Shown in pieces: positions 22,024 to 33,956 of a stretch of DNA of 64,000 bases (its first letter is position 1; each line of letters starts with the position of its first letter). The DNA comes from Cryptomeria japonica. Lineage: Eukaryota > Streptophyta > Pinopsida > Cupressales > Cupressaceae. Under the pieces are notes generated by a model. It had not been told where the DNA came from and did no database searches. It saw only the letters and a list, made by a program, of their open reading frames with translations. The translations under genes were made by a program, and so were the position numbers. The DNA is taken from contig NC_081413.1 of NCBI RefSeq assembly GCF_030272615.1, positions 722,389,649 through 722,453,648 of the forward strand, in the 5' to 3' direction.

Positions 22024-23271
22024 TCAATTTGATCTTATCCAAGTCCTTCTTTCTTCTAGCCTTCGAAATCTTCTTCGTTGCTCCTTTTTAATGTCTTTCT
22101 GAAGAAGACCCAAATGTGAAGAGATCTTATTACTTTTAACCCTAGCAAAGTCCAATTTCTGTGTTGTAGGAAAAAAATTCCCACCAGCCATCTTCACTTC
22201 AACACAAAAAATGGGTCCCTCCTGAGCCACTACCTGTTGATCCATATCCATTTGTTGACTCCCAATCACCTGTTGAACCTGGGTAGTATCTAAGTTCACA
22301 CTATCAAGAACCAACCGTGCTGCACTTATATCCAAAGGAAGCAACCCCGGATTCACCTCTTATTGGATAAGATCATCCAAGGCTTCAAATCTGTTAAAGG
22401 TATCCTCCTCTTGTCTCTCCTGCAAAGACCTCTTTTGACCCCGATTTCTGTTTTGTCTTAACTGGGACAAAATAATCAGCACCCACAGCCTCACCAGACA
22501 TGGAAGCTTTTCCTTTATCAACCCCATCAAGGTTACGGGGAGGTTGTTGAGGTTGATGCTCAGACGGTTTAGATCTAGGGCACTTGTGTTGAAAATGACC
22601 ATACTCATGACATAGACAACACCAAAATGGTAAAGTCTCATAATCCAACTGATGGACCCAAGAATAAGAGCCCATACACATATCTATAACATTTGGCAAA
22701 GGCTTACTAAGATCAATTTCAACACATATACGAGTGAAAGTCATTACCTTTCTCCTCAAGGTTTGTGTTGAAGATCTAATAGGCTTCCCAAGAAATGAAG
22801 CGAGCATCCATAACACATCCTCCCAACAACATTCCACTAGAAAATAAGGTAATCAAACCCACACTAGGACCCGATTTGGGAGTTTCTCTGAAGGGTTAAA
22901 TCCTGCATGCCAAGGTTTGATGAGCAACCTCACCTAGTTATAAAAATATGGGCCTCCTTCAAAGACCCTATTGCGGTCCTCCATGCAATTGAATGTAACC
23001 ATGAAGTAATTGTTTGCCAACAACATAACATCCATTTCCCATTCCAGCGCCCAAGTCCTTTAAGCCCAATTCTCCAAAAACTGCAGAGAAACCCTCATCC
23101 CCAAAAATTTGCAGTAAAGCGAATGCTTTGAAAAATATTCAATATCCTCGACAATCATCTCAGGCGGAATTACCAATTTTGGCCTCTCTTTGCATCTCTA
23201 AAGACAACCATTAATCTTCAAAATTTGAGATCCATTGGACACACCAATGCCAGCAACCCCCGAGTTAGGAG
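22024..23271 (-). pseudogene. LINE ORF1 (DUF4283 and CCHC knuckle), C-terminal part
   Basis: This is ORF1 RNA-binding protein sequence. A DUF4283-like block (LLANNYFMVTFNCMEDRN, RVFEGGPYF, LLIKPWHAGFNPSEKLP) is followed by a CCHC knuckle CCLCHEYGHFQHKC at about 22581-22624 and a basic, low-complexity tail. The N-terminal end continues across element B into 41472-41620, where FYNNLFAP is encoded. A stop follows LKINGCL, and several other breaks are present. Confidence 0.75.
23267..23271. repeat. Target-site duplication of element B, left (AGGAG)
   Basis: AGGAG precedes the TGTAATGG terminus. The right counterpart at 41471-41475 is GGGAG, one mismatch. LINE ORF1 reads through sensibly when one copy is ignored, which supports the boundary. 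Confidence 0.7.
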
Positions 23272-23927
23272 TGTAATGGTGGGTAAATGGTGAATGATAG
23301 ATCAAGAGGAAAATGACCCTTTCCCTCAAAGAGAGATGAGAATTTCGCTATCGTTTACCATTCAAGCACTTTTCACCATTACATTAGAAAGAGGAGAGGA
23401 TAATTCACTAGATTCAATCTCTCCACACAAAGATGGTGGATTGAATTCTGGATGAATTGGGAATGCTAAGTTGATCCCCTCTTTCTTCTTTGATTTGGAA
23501 AAGAAATTGATTGAATTATGTAGTGCAAAACTGACAAAGAACTAATTATAACTTGAGATAGAAATATGGCATGAAGTTGTGCACCTGGATCTAGCAGTAA
23601 AATGTCAAGATGAAGTCGCCCTACGAATTTGAGGAAAAGTTATCCAAACCGGACCATGGCGGGAATGTACACGGTCCTTCGAAAAATCAGCAAAACGAAA
23701 AGGGTTTTTTCACCTTTGCAAATGAAGCCCGAATCCGAAAGTACATCTATGCACCTACAACCTACACACAAAAAAGAGAGGAAAATGGGTTGGCATTGGG
23801 AGGTTTGCCTTTAGGTGAAACCCCAGTTTTGGAATTAACGAAGTAATGAAACTACTTGCAAGTAGATGTAAATGAAAGACTGAATTGTAAATCACCTCAA
23901 GGGAGGTTGTAGTAGCAATGTTGATAG
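23272..23927 (-). repeat. Element B left LTR, first part
   Basis: This part matches 39252-39903 of the right LTR at roughly 94% by eye. It stops at the GATAG where element C entered and resumes at 33434. In this element's own direction this is the 3' LTR. Confidence 0.85.
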
Positions 23928-24735
23928 TGTTTATGGTGAAAGTGGATAAAATAATATTGAAAGACTAAATAGACTCAACCACAAAACCCTAGCCTAACAA
24001 CAACAAAGATCCACCATAACATATGAAGATTACGTAAGACAATGCAAATCAAATAAAATAAAAAAGATTATACCATCGCATGTCCAATAGGGTTTAGATC
24101 TTCATTCTTCCTATCTCCATTGATCTTGCTTGATATATTTGCTCTAAGATTTTATGTGTGCACAAGAGCTCAACAAAGAACGGAAATGTGGTTGCAAGTA
24201 GGCTTGATTGCATGTGAAAGTTCGAAAGTGCAGAGTAGTCGGGGAGTTGAATAGCTGATTAGAATGATTAGAAATGATTTGGGTTGATAATGAAGAAAGC
24301 ATCTCCTTATATACAAGACATTATAAGAAATGGAGGGATAAGATTGAGAGGTGAAAAAGATAAATGGTTGTCTAAGATTAGAGGGTAGGTAGAGGAAATA
24401 CGAAAATAATGAGAGGGTAGGTAGTGTAGGAATTAAGAGATGAATGACATGTGTCATGGGTAGAAAAGGTTAATGAATTAATTAAATAAATAAAGATTTA
24501 ATTAATTAATAGAATAAGTGGGATCAATTAAATAAATAAAATATTTATTTAATTTATGAAAGGATAATTTAAACAAATAAAAGTATTTATTTAAATGAGA
24601 AATAAGGCTAGAAGAGGATAAATGAATTAATTAAATAAATAAATATTTATTTAATTAATAGAAGAATTAGACTTAAAATAATTAAATAAATAAAAATATT
24701 TATTTAATTAGACAGGACAATTTTAGGTGTCTACA
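23928..24735 (-). repeat. Element C 3' LTR (left in window)
   Basis: The 808-bp LTR reads from TGTTTATGGTG on the plus strand to GGTGTCTACA. It matches 32683-33428 with about 5% substitutions and some length difference in the AT-rich palindrome part. Confidence 0.9.
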
Positions 24736-24749
24736 TTTTGCCCCCCTTT
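24736..24749 (-). other. Polypurine tract of element C
   Basis: On the minus strand this is AAAGGGGGGCAAAA, abutting the LTR, in the same place and form as in element A. Confidence 0.8.
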
Positions 24750-25252
24750 GAGACAATGTAGCTTGTCGCGTTGTTTCAAAGAAGATAAGATGAACTGATA
24801 CAAAGTTGCCCCAAGATGGGAATGAGATGCCCCCTCGAGAGATTGGATGAAAATTTCTGGAAAGATTGTAGACAATCTCTCGATAAGAAAGAAAGGCTAG
24901 AATGGACTGACTGGATAGGATAGAGTGACAGAGTCACGAGATAAAGAAGACTAACACAGGAGACTAGGGCTAGGGTAGTATATAAGATATACTATGAGGG
25001 AAAACATCCTCATTGTCATCCACACATCTAAGAGATCAGAGTGCATAGAAAGTAGAGAGCAGTCAACAACGATGGTATTGGTGCATAGATTTGATTGTGT
25101 TCGTCAATTTTAGAGGCCAGCAGATGCAGGAGAGCCAGTGAGTACCAAAAAATCTCCTTGTACTTTGCTGCATTAATTGTTGTCATAAATGCATGCCAAG
25201 TAGTGTAATAAATGCTCTCTAGGTATGTCAAGCGGGGGGAAAAAACATTAAG

Positions 25253-25430
25253 GGACGTCTGGGTTGGCTAGGCACATCTGTGTTTGTGCCAAGTGCATCT
25301 ATAAATGTAATAGCGTCTGTGTCAGATGCGAGCGCGTCTGTGTTGTGTAGGCACGTCTATGCTATATGGGTGCGTTTATGTAGTTTGTAAGCGCATTTAT
25401 GTCATGAAGGTGTGTTTGCGTCTTCAAGGT
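25253..25430 (+). repeat. GCGTCTGTG motif array in element C
   Basis: About ten copies of GCGTCTGTG or decayed forms (GCATCTATA, GCGTTTATG, GCACGTCTATG) recur every 15-22 bp on the plus strand, that is, antisense to C and in the direction of its PMD relic. It corresponds to array 3 of element A. No equivalent of the gag-leader arrays is visible at C's other end. Confidence 0.7.
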
Positions 25431-25432
25431 CG

Positions 25433-25916
25433 AATTGATAGTTCTGTGATGAACATACATTGTCAATTGGATAAGTTGCTGAGAGGATACACTCAAGCAG
25501 GTCCTCTAGGGAAGACTGGGTAGGGCTAGGATTGACAATTGTGTGATAGAACATACATTGCCAATCAGGAAAATACTCAATAGGATTCACTCAAGAAGAG
25601 GCCCTAGGATAGGATAGATCAAGGCACTTTGTGATGAACAAGGAGTACCAAAAAGATTGACAATTTTGTGATAGAACATACGTTGCCAATTGGATTAGGC
25701 TGAAATTGACAATTCTGTGATAGAACATACTTTGTCAATTGGATTAGGCTGGAATTGACAATTTTGTGATAGAACATATGCTGTCAATTGGATAAGCTAC
25801 TCAAGAGGATACACTCAAGTAGGTGCCCTAAAAGATAGGATCAGAGTAGCACTTTGTGATGATTAGAGAATGCTACTAGGATAAAAAAGCAGTACTTTGT
25901 GATGAACAGGGAGTAC
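25433..25916 (-). other. Hairpin array in element C, two loop classes
   Basis: Three hairpins have the 15-nt loop seen in A (25623-25628/25644-25649, 25846-25853/25869-25876 and 25892-25896/25912-25916). Four to five others have longer loops containing TGTTCTATCACA or TGTTCATCACA (25530-25539/25557-25566, 25657-25663/25683-25689, 25706-25712/25732-25738, 25753-25760/25782-25789, and 25433-25438/25463-25468). Stems differ between copies but pair. Mismatches on the plus strand become G-U pairs on C's own sense strand, for example in the second and the 25530 hairpins. Confidence 0.7.
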
Positions 25917-26039
25917 AACTAGGATTGACACAATTGATTTGCTTGACTGCAGGAGGACCTACCAATGATGGAGTCATGAGAGTTTGCGAGTAGAGTTGAC
26001 ACTCAAGGATAGAGTAGCAGTTTAGGCTATGGGATTGCG

Positions 26040-26810
26040 ATACATTATGTATGTGCCTGAGTTTCAGGTGAACATGGGATTGTTGACTATGCTAGCTGAG
26101 ATGACACTCAGAGACTTGTACGTTTCATTTACCGATGGGTGAGATGATAGTCACCTTAGAGGATGTATATAGGATACTGCAGATACCGATCAATGGGGAG
26201 TTAGTTCCTTACGATCGAGATGGAGACAAGGATGCACTGAGATGAGTGTTTTAGGATCCAGGATTGGAGATGAGGGCTAGAAATGTAGCTTGGGATACCA
26301 TGACAGCGATAGGATTGGCACTACCGGCGGTGTTGGTAGGAGTGATCAGTGGGTTCCTATTTCTGGATAGGGCGACATGAGGATTGGTTGTGGGATGGGG
26401 GAGGACTCTGGAGATAGCCGAGGGACACTAAGAGGGTGAGGGATCAAGCTATTCAGTGCTACATGGAGGTTGAGACAACATTGAGGGCAGGGAGGCAGGC
26501 AGCAAAGGACACGGGGGCTGGATACGCCTATGTTCTGCGGGCAGAGGAGGAGATAGGCTACTAGAGAGACCTATACTATGGAGTGGTGCCACCAGATGAG
26601 CGGGATAGGAGCTTCCGGAGATCATCACGGATGGCGATGACCACTAGAGGGAGAGATAGGAGACATGTGTCTAGTGATGGGGTTATGGTTCCTCCACCAC
26701 CACAAGATAGAGGGGGCGGGAGATATGATCCTGGGGCGGGTCCTTCTAGGGATCAGACTCTTTCAAGGCCAGCTGGCTCCGAGGGAGGGAGTTCATCATA
26801 GCCTTAGAGG
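26040..26810 (+). mobile_element. Antisense PMD gene relic in element C
   Basis: The plus strand here keeps recognisable pieces of the PMD gene found intact-looking in A: YVPEF and MGLLT words at the beginning, a PMGEM-TVTLEDVYRI-like stretch, a WDTMTA-like stretch and a tail with RDRRHVSSDGVMVPPPPQDR and a G/S-rich end. It is strongly eroded. Position and direction relative to the element match A. Confidence 0.65.
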
Positions 26811-26819
26811 GCTCCCTAT

Positions 26820-28300
26820 GTATCAGTTTTTGTACCATTTTTGTATGATGATGTAGACACCTTCGGGTGATTTTGTATCCATATGTATTTTGACATCATT
26901 GTATCATGACACTTATGATTTTAATATATATAAGAGATGATTCATCCTTGCGGAAACTATATGTATGTGTACCTATGTGATGTATGTTTCTATGTGATGC
27001 ATGTTTATATGTGATGCTTATGATATGAATGCAAATATGTACATGATGCAATGCAATATTTTTATTCTTTTATTGTTTATATTGTTTATGCAAATGCAAA
27101 TGTGAATGTATGAAATGCAGATGAATATGATAATGCAAATGATGAGAATGTAAAATGTGCTAAAATGTGTTGTGTGCAGGATGTGATGCAATTGTGATAT
27201 CTATATGTATGTATGAAATGCTAACATGTGATAATGCAAGTGCAACTACATGAAATGCAAATGTTTTTGGTGTGTCATTATACTCAATCATGTGATAGTA
27301 GGCTACACAGACTCAAGAAGGACAATGGAGATCAATCATGAAAGGGGGATGGAAGATAGAAGATATGAAAGTGAAAGAGCTTCTTGTGCGTTATCATAAT
27401 TGAGTTTTATTATGGCAAATAGGTTATGACAATCCAGATATATGTTCGACCCAGAAAGTCATTGTACCCATTTGCATGGAGATGAGATAGTCGCAAACAA
27501 GGAATACCCCAGTTCATACTAGAGTCATAGTGTCCTCATATCCTTGGACAAGTCATAGCATTACTAAGAGACAATCCACAGACAACAAAGAAAAATAGGT
27601 GACGATACCCCATCCTCGCCTTTCTAGTCAAAGACATCCTAGAGATAAAATCTCTAGTCAGAGACATCTCAGAATAGCCAAAAGACATGTCACCAGAAAG
27701 ATAAAATCAAAAGAAAACCACGACTCGACACCAACATCCACTGTAGTCCTCAAGTTTAGTGTCTCTTATCACTTGTATAAGTCTATTTGATTGTGGTCAC
27801 AATGTTTACTTTCACAAAAGGATAGATAGCACTGAACCATAATGTTGTCTGAGTCTGTTGAAAGATTTGATTTGTTGAAGCCCATTGTTGTTGCTGTGTC
27901 TCATCTGAAACTAACTGAATCCATGAAACTGATACTTTATTGCGAAGAAGACAAAACTTTATTGCGGATTGGCGATGCAAGTGTTTCTTTATTGTGGATT
28001 GTGCGCGGATAGACTGAAGAAAATTGGAAGAAATTATACTCCTCGAAATGCGTGATGCTCTTAGTTCCACACCCATCACTAGACATAGGATTTGCCTTAG
28101 CCACAGATAGGAGCTGATTTATTATGGATGGAAAGGGGTGAAAAGGGAGGTTTATTATGAATGGCTAACCAATCTTGGGTAGATCAATAACAAGCCATGA
28201 TGGGAATGGGTAAGTTTATTATGAATAGGCAGGTTGTGAGTGTGTGCAAAGTGAAAGGATGAAATAGAATCCTGAAGGAGGGAGGAGCAATGTCTCTACA
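26820..28300 (-). other. Element C 3' non-coding region
   Basis: This corresponds to element A 12770-14250 in reverse. It contains ATGCAAATG-rich low complexity (about 26960-27260) and seven TTTATT words (AATAAA on the element strand) near 27410, 27938, 27958, 27989, 28109, 28151 and 28208. No separate gene was seen. Confidence 0.6.
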
Positions 28301-28303
28301 CAT

Positions 28304-28420
28304 GGCACCGGTGACCTGGTTTTCACCATGGTACTTTCCCAGGGCACCACTGAAGTGGTTTTCACCGTTGGACGAAGTGTTTTTTTGTGTCATAAGGTGC
28401 CTATTTGCTAGGTTTTCACC
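28304..28420 (-). other. Three hairpin modules after pol remnant (element C)
   Basis: These are counterparts of the A modules on the minus strand. 28396-28420 has outer GGTG/CACC and inner CCTA/TAGG with loop GCAAA. 28343-28366 has outer GGTG/TGCC and inner CCAC/GTGG with loop TTCA. 28304-28327 has outer GGTG/TGCC, inner CCAG/CCGG with one A-C mismatch, and loop GTCA. Against A, CCTG/CAGG became CCTA/TAGG, a two-sided compensatory change, and the outer CGCC became CACC or TGCC while still pairing. Confidence 0.8.
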
Positions 28421-28499
28421 AAGTAATGATTTTTTATTTTATGATTTTTTTGTATTTTTGAATTAAGATGCTCTGAAGAGTTGTGTGTAAAACCTGCGA

Positions 28500-28760
28500 A
28501 GTTGCATGTTGTTGATAGGATCCTCCAAAGGTTCACCATTTGAAGTTGAGAGTTGATATGTACCTGATCAATAGGCTATTGTGATGATGTAAGGACCAAG
28601 CCAGTTTGGTTCAAACTTGCCCTTCTTCACTTTGTCTTGCTGATTTTTAGGATTTTCTTTGAGAACTAAGTCACCTACCTCAAATGTGTGAGGCTTTTCC
28701 TTGTGATTATAGATTCCATGTTCCTTGACTGAATGATATGTAGCTCGAGTGACTGTCTTT
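28500..28760 (-). mobile_element. Integrase C-terminal remnant of element C
   Basis: The segment reads HTFEVGDLVLKENPKNQQD and KFEPNWLGPYIIT, matching the integrase tail of A. It is the only pol-core piece recognised in C. Confidence 0.8.
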
Positions 28761-28769
28761 CTTGATGAA

Positions 28770-29640
28770 GGAACTAAGGAAAAATTACTAGAGTGTGAAC
28801 TACATAGGCCCATATGTGTGTCACCTAAAGAAGTTTGAGCATACCTGATAACAAATTCCTTTGAGGAAGCTCCATTAAAGGTCCATGTTGTATCGCCAGA
28901 AGGGAAAGGATGTGCAGAAAAAGTGCATGAGTGATGAAGGCTTATGATTGCGAAAAGAAGTGAAAGTAGGATAGCATGATGGAGACTTAGGATCAACAAG
29001 TATTCTTTTTGACTTGAAATTTTAGAACTTTTGCCCCCAGTTATTTTGATATTAGGGGAGATCAACTTTTTCTCTTTTTCCTTCCTAGGATTTTTATCCT
29101 TGACCTTGATTTTGGCCAAGTCCAATAGCTTTTGATTTTGATTTGTACTAAAGGACTTTTATTTATTTTTTACTTTTAGATTTTTATTTTCAAAGCTTGA
29201 TTTTTTATCCCCAATGAGTAAGGGATTTTGCAATTCTTGTTGATCTAAGTCTGGAAGTGGAGTGGAAATGGAGGTAGTGGATGAAATGGTAAAGCTATGT
29301 GAGTTCTCAAGAGGGCTGGTGATATGCTCAATAGATTCTTCGTTGGAACCACTCTTAGGACTATTGATATCAAGAGCTACTTGCACTTTTAGAAGAGATT
29401 TGCATTCAGACTTAGTAGCCACAACACCAGGTGGTTCACACCCAATTCCTTGCAAATTGTTTATAGATTGTTCATGTTGAGTGAATACCTTAGGAGATAG
29501 TGGGAGTTGATCAACATGAAAGATATACTCACCACATCCCAGGTCTTTGACCTTGAATTTTTCTTTTAGCTTTGCTTGTTTTTATGTAGAAGCTTTCAAG
29601 GATTCAGGATCAACATATGTTGATGAAGGAATAGCCTCTT
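28770..29640 (-). other. Unrecognised 0.9 kb segment in element C
   Basis: This lies between the protease and the integrase remnant, where A has its pol core, and has no visible similarity to A. Partly open frames encode a lysine-rich stretch, a hydrophobic run and Ser/Thr-rich sequence, with no domain recognised. It could be captured sequence or old, rearranged element sequence. Confidence 0.4.
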
Positions 29641-29659
29641 GATTGACTAGGATTGTTAT

Positions 29660-32100
29660 TTATGATCTAGGTTGCAGATTGTTGCAATATATGAATGGAT
29701 TTGGATCATATTTGACGGTCACTTCAACTCCATTGTGTGGAAACTTGATACATCGATGATATGTAGATGGGACTGCGCTCATTTCATGAATCCATGGGCA
29801 TCCCAAGAGTATGTTGTATGTGAGATTTAGATCAAGGACTTGACAAACCACATCTTTTGTAACTGGCCCAACTCTGAGAGGCAAGGTGACTGTGCCTTTG
29901 GATGAACGCTCTTCATCATCATATGCCTTGATGGTAATTTTGTTTGTAGCATTCACAACTTTATTTGAATATCCTAACTGTATTATTGTATCTAAAGTAC
30001 ATATATTGAGACCAGATCCTCCATCTATCAGGACACATTTTATTCGATGTTTGTGTAGGAAGGATTCAATGTGTAAAGGTGCATTATGTGGTTGGCTCAC
30101 GGAGGCATCGTCAGCTTCTGTAAATGTAAGGGAGTGTGGAATAGAAAGGTATTCCACCATGGCTTGAAACTGGTCCACATTCAGATCAATGGGGATGAAA
30201 GTGTCTCTCAAAGTTTTATCAAGAATGGCTTTATGTGCAAGGGATATGCGTAAGAGCTCAAGGATTGAGATAAGCATGGGTGTCTTCCCTAACTGTTCTA
30301 CAAGGTCATACTTAGGTTTGGTTGATGAGGAAGCAGTTTTTTTAGCTGAAGCACCTTGCAAAGTGAATTTACCTCGATGAGTTGTAACATTACATTCAGA
30401 GGTATGTTCGGAAGAAGATCCTATGCCTTTTAGGACAATTTTGGGTCTTTGGGTAGAATTTTCAAGCATTTTGTCCTTGATGATAATGGTAGAGACATAA
30501 TTGTCCATCGAAATGTGATTGCCAGTTGAATCATAGTTATAGGATGCTCTAGTATAGTTGGTTTGCTCATATGTGGCTTTAGCTTTTCCCTTGTCATGCT
30601 TTGGGAATGGTTCTTTAAACATCTCATGTTCTTGATTGGATGAGTGTCCTTTGATCTCAATATCTCCTCTATCAATAAGATCTTGTATAATGTTCTTCAG
30701 CCGATGACAATTTCTTGTTTTATGACCCTTTCTTTTGTGATATTCGCAGTATTCATCATCATTCCACCAATTTGGTTTGACCTTTGGCTCATATGGAGGC
30801 AAATATGGAATTTTGATTATCTTGTTTGCTACTAGCTTCTTGAAAGTTGACTCAAGTGGTTCTCCCAATGGGGTGTACTTCCTTCATGGTTTTGAAGTTG
30901 TTTGAGTATTCACTTGATTGTTTGTAGAGCTTAATCCAGAAAAAATGATTTTGGGTCATACTGTATTGGCATCAACAACACCATCATTGATTGTGTTCTT
31001 GTTTTTTTTCCAAAATCTTGGCTTTTCTTTTCCTTTAAAGTCCTCTTTTTTTTCTTTGAATATTTTGACGACGCCTTGCTCAATTAGGACCTTCTCTATT
31101 GCTAAGCCTTTTTCAATGACTTCCTTGAAGATGGACAAACAATCTTTTCTTAAGTCATAACCAATGTCTTTTTTAACATTTTGGGTGAACATCTCTACCA
31201 TTTGTTTTTGTGGAATTTCACAAGAGCATCTATTGGCTACATTCCTCCATCTTTGTAAAAATGATGAAAAAGATTCTCCATCCTTTTGTTTGGTGTTGCA
31301 CAAAGCAGTGACTGATATATCTGTCTCTATGTTGTATGAGAAATGTTGGATAAAAGCCTCTGCTAAATCACCCCATGACTTAATTCCAAGTGGGAGTTGG
31401 GAGAACCATTCCATAGCTTGATCACCTAAGCTCTGTGGGAATAATCCCTTCAAATACGTCTCTTCTGATGCTACCTCACTGCAAGTTGTGAAAATTTGTC
31501 TTATATGTGCCTTAGGATCCCCTTTTCCTCTGTACTTATCAAACTTAGGTGTCACAAAGTGTGTAGGAAATGGAGGCATTGGAATGCTTTTTTCAAATGG
31601 ATAGGGACATATGTCTCTCATTGTGTAAGTTGGCTTCGGTGTATTTATGTCCTCAATTTTCTTTTGTAAGTCCTTAATTTGCTGTTCCAAATTGTTCTTA
31701 GGTGGAGACCTACTTCTTGGACCATACCCCATGCCTGAACCACAAGGTGGAGGAGGAACATGCTGCATATATGGATGGTATTGATCATACACATGTTCAT
31801 ATGGAGGAGGTCTATAGTGATGTTGTGTATATGGACCACTTGGTATAGAGTCATGATGAGGAATGGAATATCTGTTTTGTCCATGTACACCATACTCTAC
31901 AGGCATGTCATGAGTTTTTTCTAATGTGTTGCCCCCAAATTTGACGCGGGGTTTCCTTGTGTCCAAATTTTGATCATGCCTTTGGATATCCAATTGCTTT
32001 GATGGTTGGTCCTTAGTATTGGTATGTGATTGAGTATATTTTTCTGCATAAGACTTCCATAATGGCCTGTGAAGGTGAGTATCATATGCTTGACCATGTG
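29660..32100 (-). mobile_element. Element C gag and protease regions
   Basis: Protease (about 29690-30090) shows LIDGGSGLNICTLDTI and ILLGCPWIHEMSAVPS. Gag (about 30100-32100) shows the YCEYHKRKGHKTRNCHRL knuckle and LGDQAMEWFSQLPLGIKSW. It is a close relative of A's gag with a single copy of the unit that is duplicated in A. It is part of a broken fossil. Confidence 0.82.
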
Positions 32101-32109
32101 TGTATGGGA

Positions 32110-32682
32110 CCTTAGGTTTTTGAAATAAATATTATGGTGATTTTGTTAATGAGAACCTCTGATAATGTTATTGACCTATAAAAAACATTTGATGCCAAAA
32201 TACAAAGCTGTTTGTGATATCTGATCAAAATAATGAAACACCCTAATTTTTAAAGATTCGATTTTTGAGAAAATATTTTTCATTAAAATTAAAATCACAA
32301 AGAATAGAGCTTGTGTATAAATCTAATAGATTTCCAAAAATGTAAGAAAATCCAAAAAATTTGCTAATTTTCTCTCAAAATTAAATTTTTATGAAAATTC
32401 ATAAAAAATTCATATAAAATTCAAATATGCTCCAAAAAGTCTGAATTTTGGATTGCGAGCTTTTGATATTATCCCAAACCTGCAAAAAACATTTGATACA
32501 AAAATTCCAAGTTTTTTGTGAGATCGGATCAAATCTTTCCAAGATCTTGATTTTGTGTCCAAAACCCTCGCTGCAAAAGGTTATTCTCCAAATTGTTTAA
32601 CAAAATAGCAATATAGGGTTAGAAAAACCTTAAAAAAAACATAGATCTAACAAAAATCCATTTCCCATGAGGCTTTCCAAAA
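32110..32682 (-). other. Element C leader, AT-rich
   Basis: This non-coding, A/T-rich stretch has repeated short phrases such as TTGATAC-AAAAT and AAATTC-ATAAAA. It does not resemble the 2.2 kb leader of A and lacks the GCGTCTGTG arrays. The primer-binding region next to the LTR is diverged from A's. Confidence 0.5.
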
Positions 32683-33428
32683 TGTTTATGGTGAAAGTGG
32701 ATAAAACAATATTGAAAAACTAAATAGACTCAACCACAAAACCCTAGCCTAACAACAACAAAGATCCACCATAACATATGAAGATTACCTAAGACAATGC
32801 AAATAAAATAAAATAAAAAAGATTATACCATCATATGTCCAATAGGGTTTGGATTTCCATTCTTCCTATCTCCATTGATCTTGCTTGATATATTTGCTCT
32901 CAGATTTTATGTGGGCACAAGAGCTCAACAAAGAACAAAATTATGGTTGCAAGTAGGCTTGATCGTATGTGAAAGTTCGAAAGTGTAGAGTAGTTGGGGA
33001 GTTGAATAGCTGATTAGAATGATCAGAAATGATTAGGGTTGATAATGAAGGAAGCATCTCCTTATATAGAAGACACTATAAGAAATGGAAGGATAAGATT
33101 GAGAGGTGTAAAAGATAAATGGTCGGCTAAGATTAGAGGGTAGGTATAGGAAATAAGAAAATAATGAGAGGGTAGGTACTGTAGGAATTAAGAGATGAAT
33201 GACATGTGTCATGGGTAGAAAAAGTTAATGAATTAATTAAATAAATAAAGATTTAATTAATTAATAGAAGAAGTGGGATCAATTAAATAAATAAAATATT
33301 CATTTAATTTAGGAAAGGATAATTTAAATAAATAAATATTTATTTAATTAATAGAAGAATTAGGCTTAAAATAATTAAATAAATAAAAATATTTATTTAA
33401 TTAGACATGACAATTTTAGGTGTCTACA
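32683..33428 (-). repeat. Element C 5' LTR (right in window)
   Basis: The 746-bp LTR ends GGTGTCTACA and is followed by the GATAG duplication. A TATA box TCTATATAAG (minus strand, 33061-33070) is present. Confidence 0.9.
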
Positions 33429-33433
33429 GATAG

Positions 33434-33956
33434 AAATGCTTGTGTGGAATTGAATGTTAAAATCAATCTCCTCTTCAATGGTTGAATCCTTGACTTGAAT
33501 GCAACACCTAGCCTTGAAGGGAGACTTGAGAATTCTCAAAGCTGGAAAAGAATGCTTGAATGCTCTTGAATGCTTGATCGTTTGTGAATTTCCAACTCAT
33601 CCAACTTATTGAACTTATGCAAATGAGAGGATGAATGCCCCTTAAATACATGTTTGTGGATTTAAATTTTGTCATGGGCCGACATTGGGGGAGTTTCCCG
33701 CCCGAGGCACAACCAACAATGCGACCCTAGGAAGGGTCCTAACCCAAAATAGGGCAGGGATAGGGACGCCACGCCCCTGTCCTACCCCTTTCTCCAGGGC
33801 AAAGTGTAAATAGGGTGATGTAGAGGCCAAGGAAGAAGTTGTTTCTGCTAGTTGAGCAATCTTCGGTCTTCGATCAGGATAGAGGATTCAAATTCCCATG
33901 CGTGAGGACCCTAATGCAGTCAAAAATTGCTAGGGTCTTAATTTTATGACACTACA
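33434..33956 (-). repeat. Element B left LTR, second part
   Basis: This continues the B LTR after element C and matches 39904-41470 apart from the 971-bp transposon and a GC-rich repeat expansion in the right copy. It ends at CACTACA, followed by the polypurine tract complement. Confidence 0.85.

Larger units (their letters stand above)
18137..23271 (-). mobile_element. L1 LINE, middle segment (ORF2 and most of ORF1)
   Basis: This is the central 5.1 kb of the split LINE. On the minus strand, reading downwards in coordinate, it gives the rest of ORF1 (about 23271-22024), the ORF2 endonuclease (about 21965-21200), reverse transcriptase (about 20640-19400) and a zf-RVT zinc segment (about 18900-18580). 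It stops in the RNase H domain, where element A entered. The frames are broken many times, so the copy is dead. With the outer pieces it totals about 6.2 kb, the normal full length of a plant L1. Confidence 0.85.
23928..33428 (-). mobile_element. Element C: Tat-like Gypsy element related to A, non-autonomous-looking
   Basis: This 9.5 kb minus-strand relative of element A has LTRs 23928-24735 and 32683-33428, GATAG target duplications (23923-23927 and 33429-33433) and the same terminal motifs (TGTAGACACC and ATAAACA). Recognised parts are gag, protease, an integrase C-terminal remnant, the three hairpin modules, the AATAAA cluster, the antisense PMD relic, the hairpin array, the GCGTCTGTG array and a polypurine tract. 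No reverse transcriptase or integrase core is recognised. LTRs differ by about 5% plus length changes. It is broken, with many breaks. The uninterrupted site survives in the other LTR of B at 39899-39903. Confidence 0.88.

Noticed and set aside
28568-29125. A 185-codon frame taken as a novel gene in element C
   Set aside because: Its end is the integrase tail of the Tat family and the rest has no recognised domain; kept only as an unrecognised segment.
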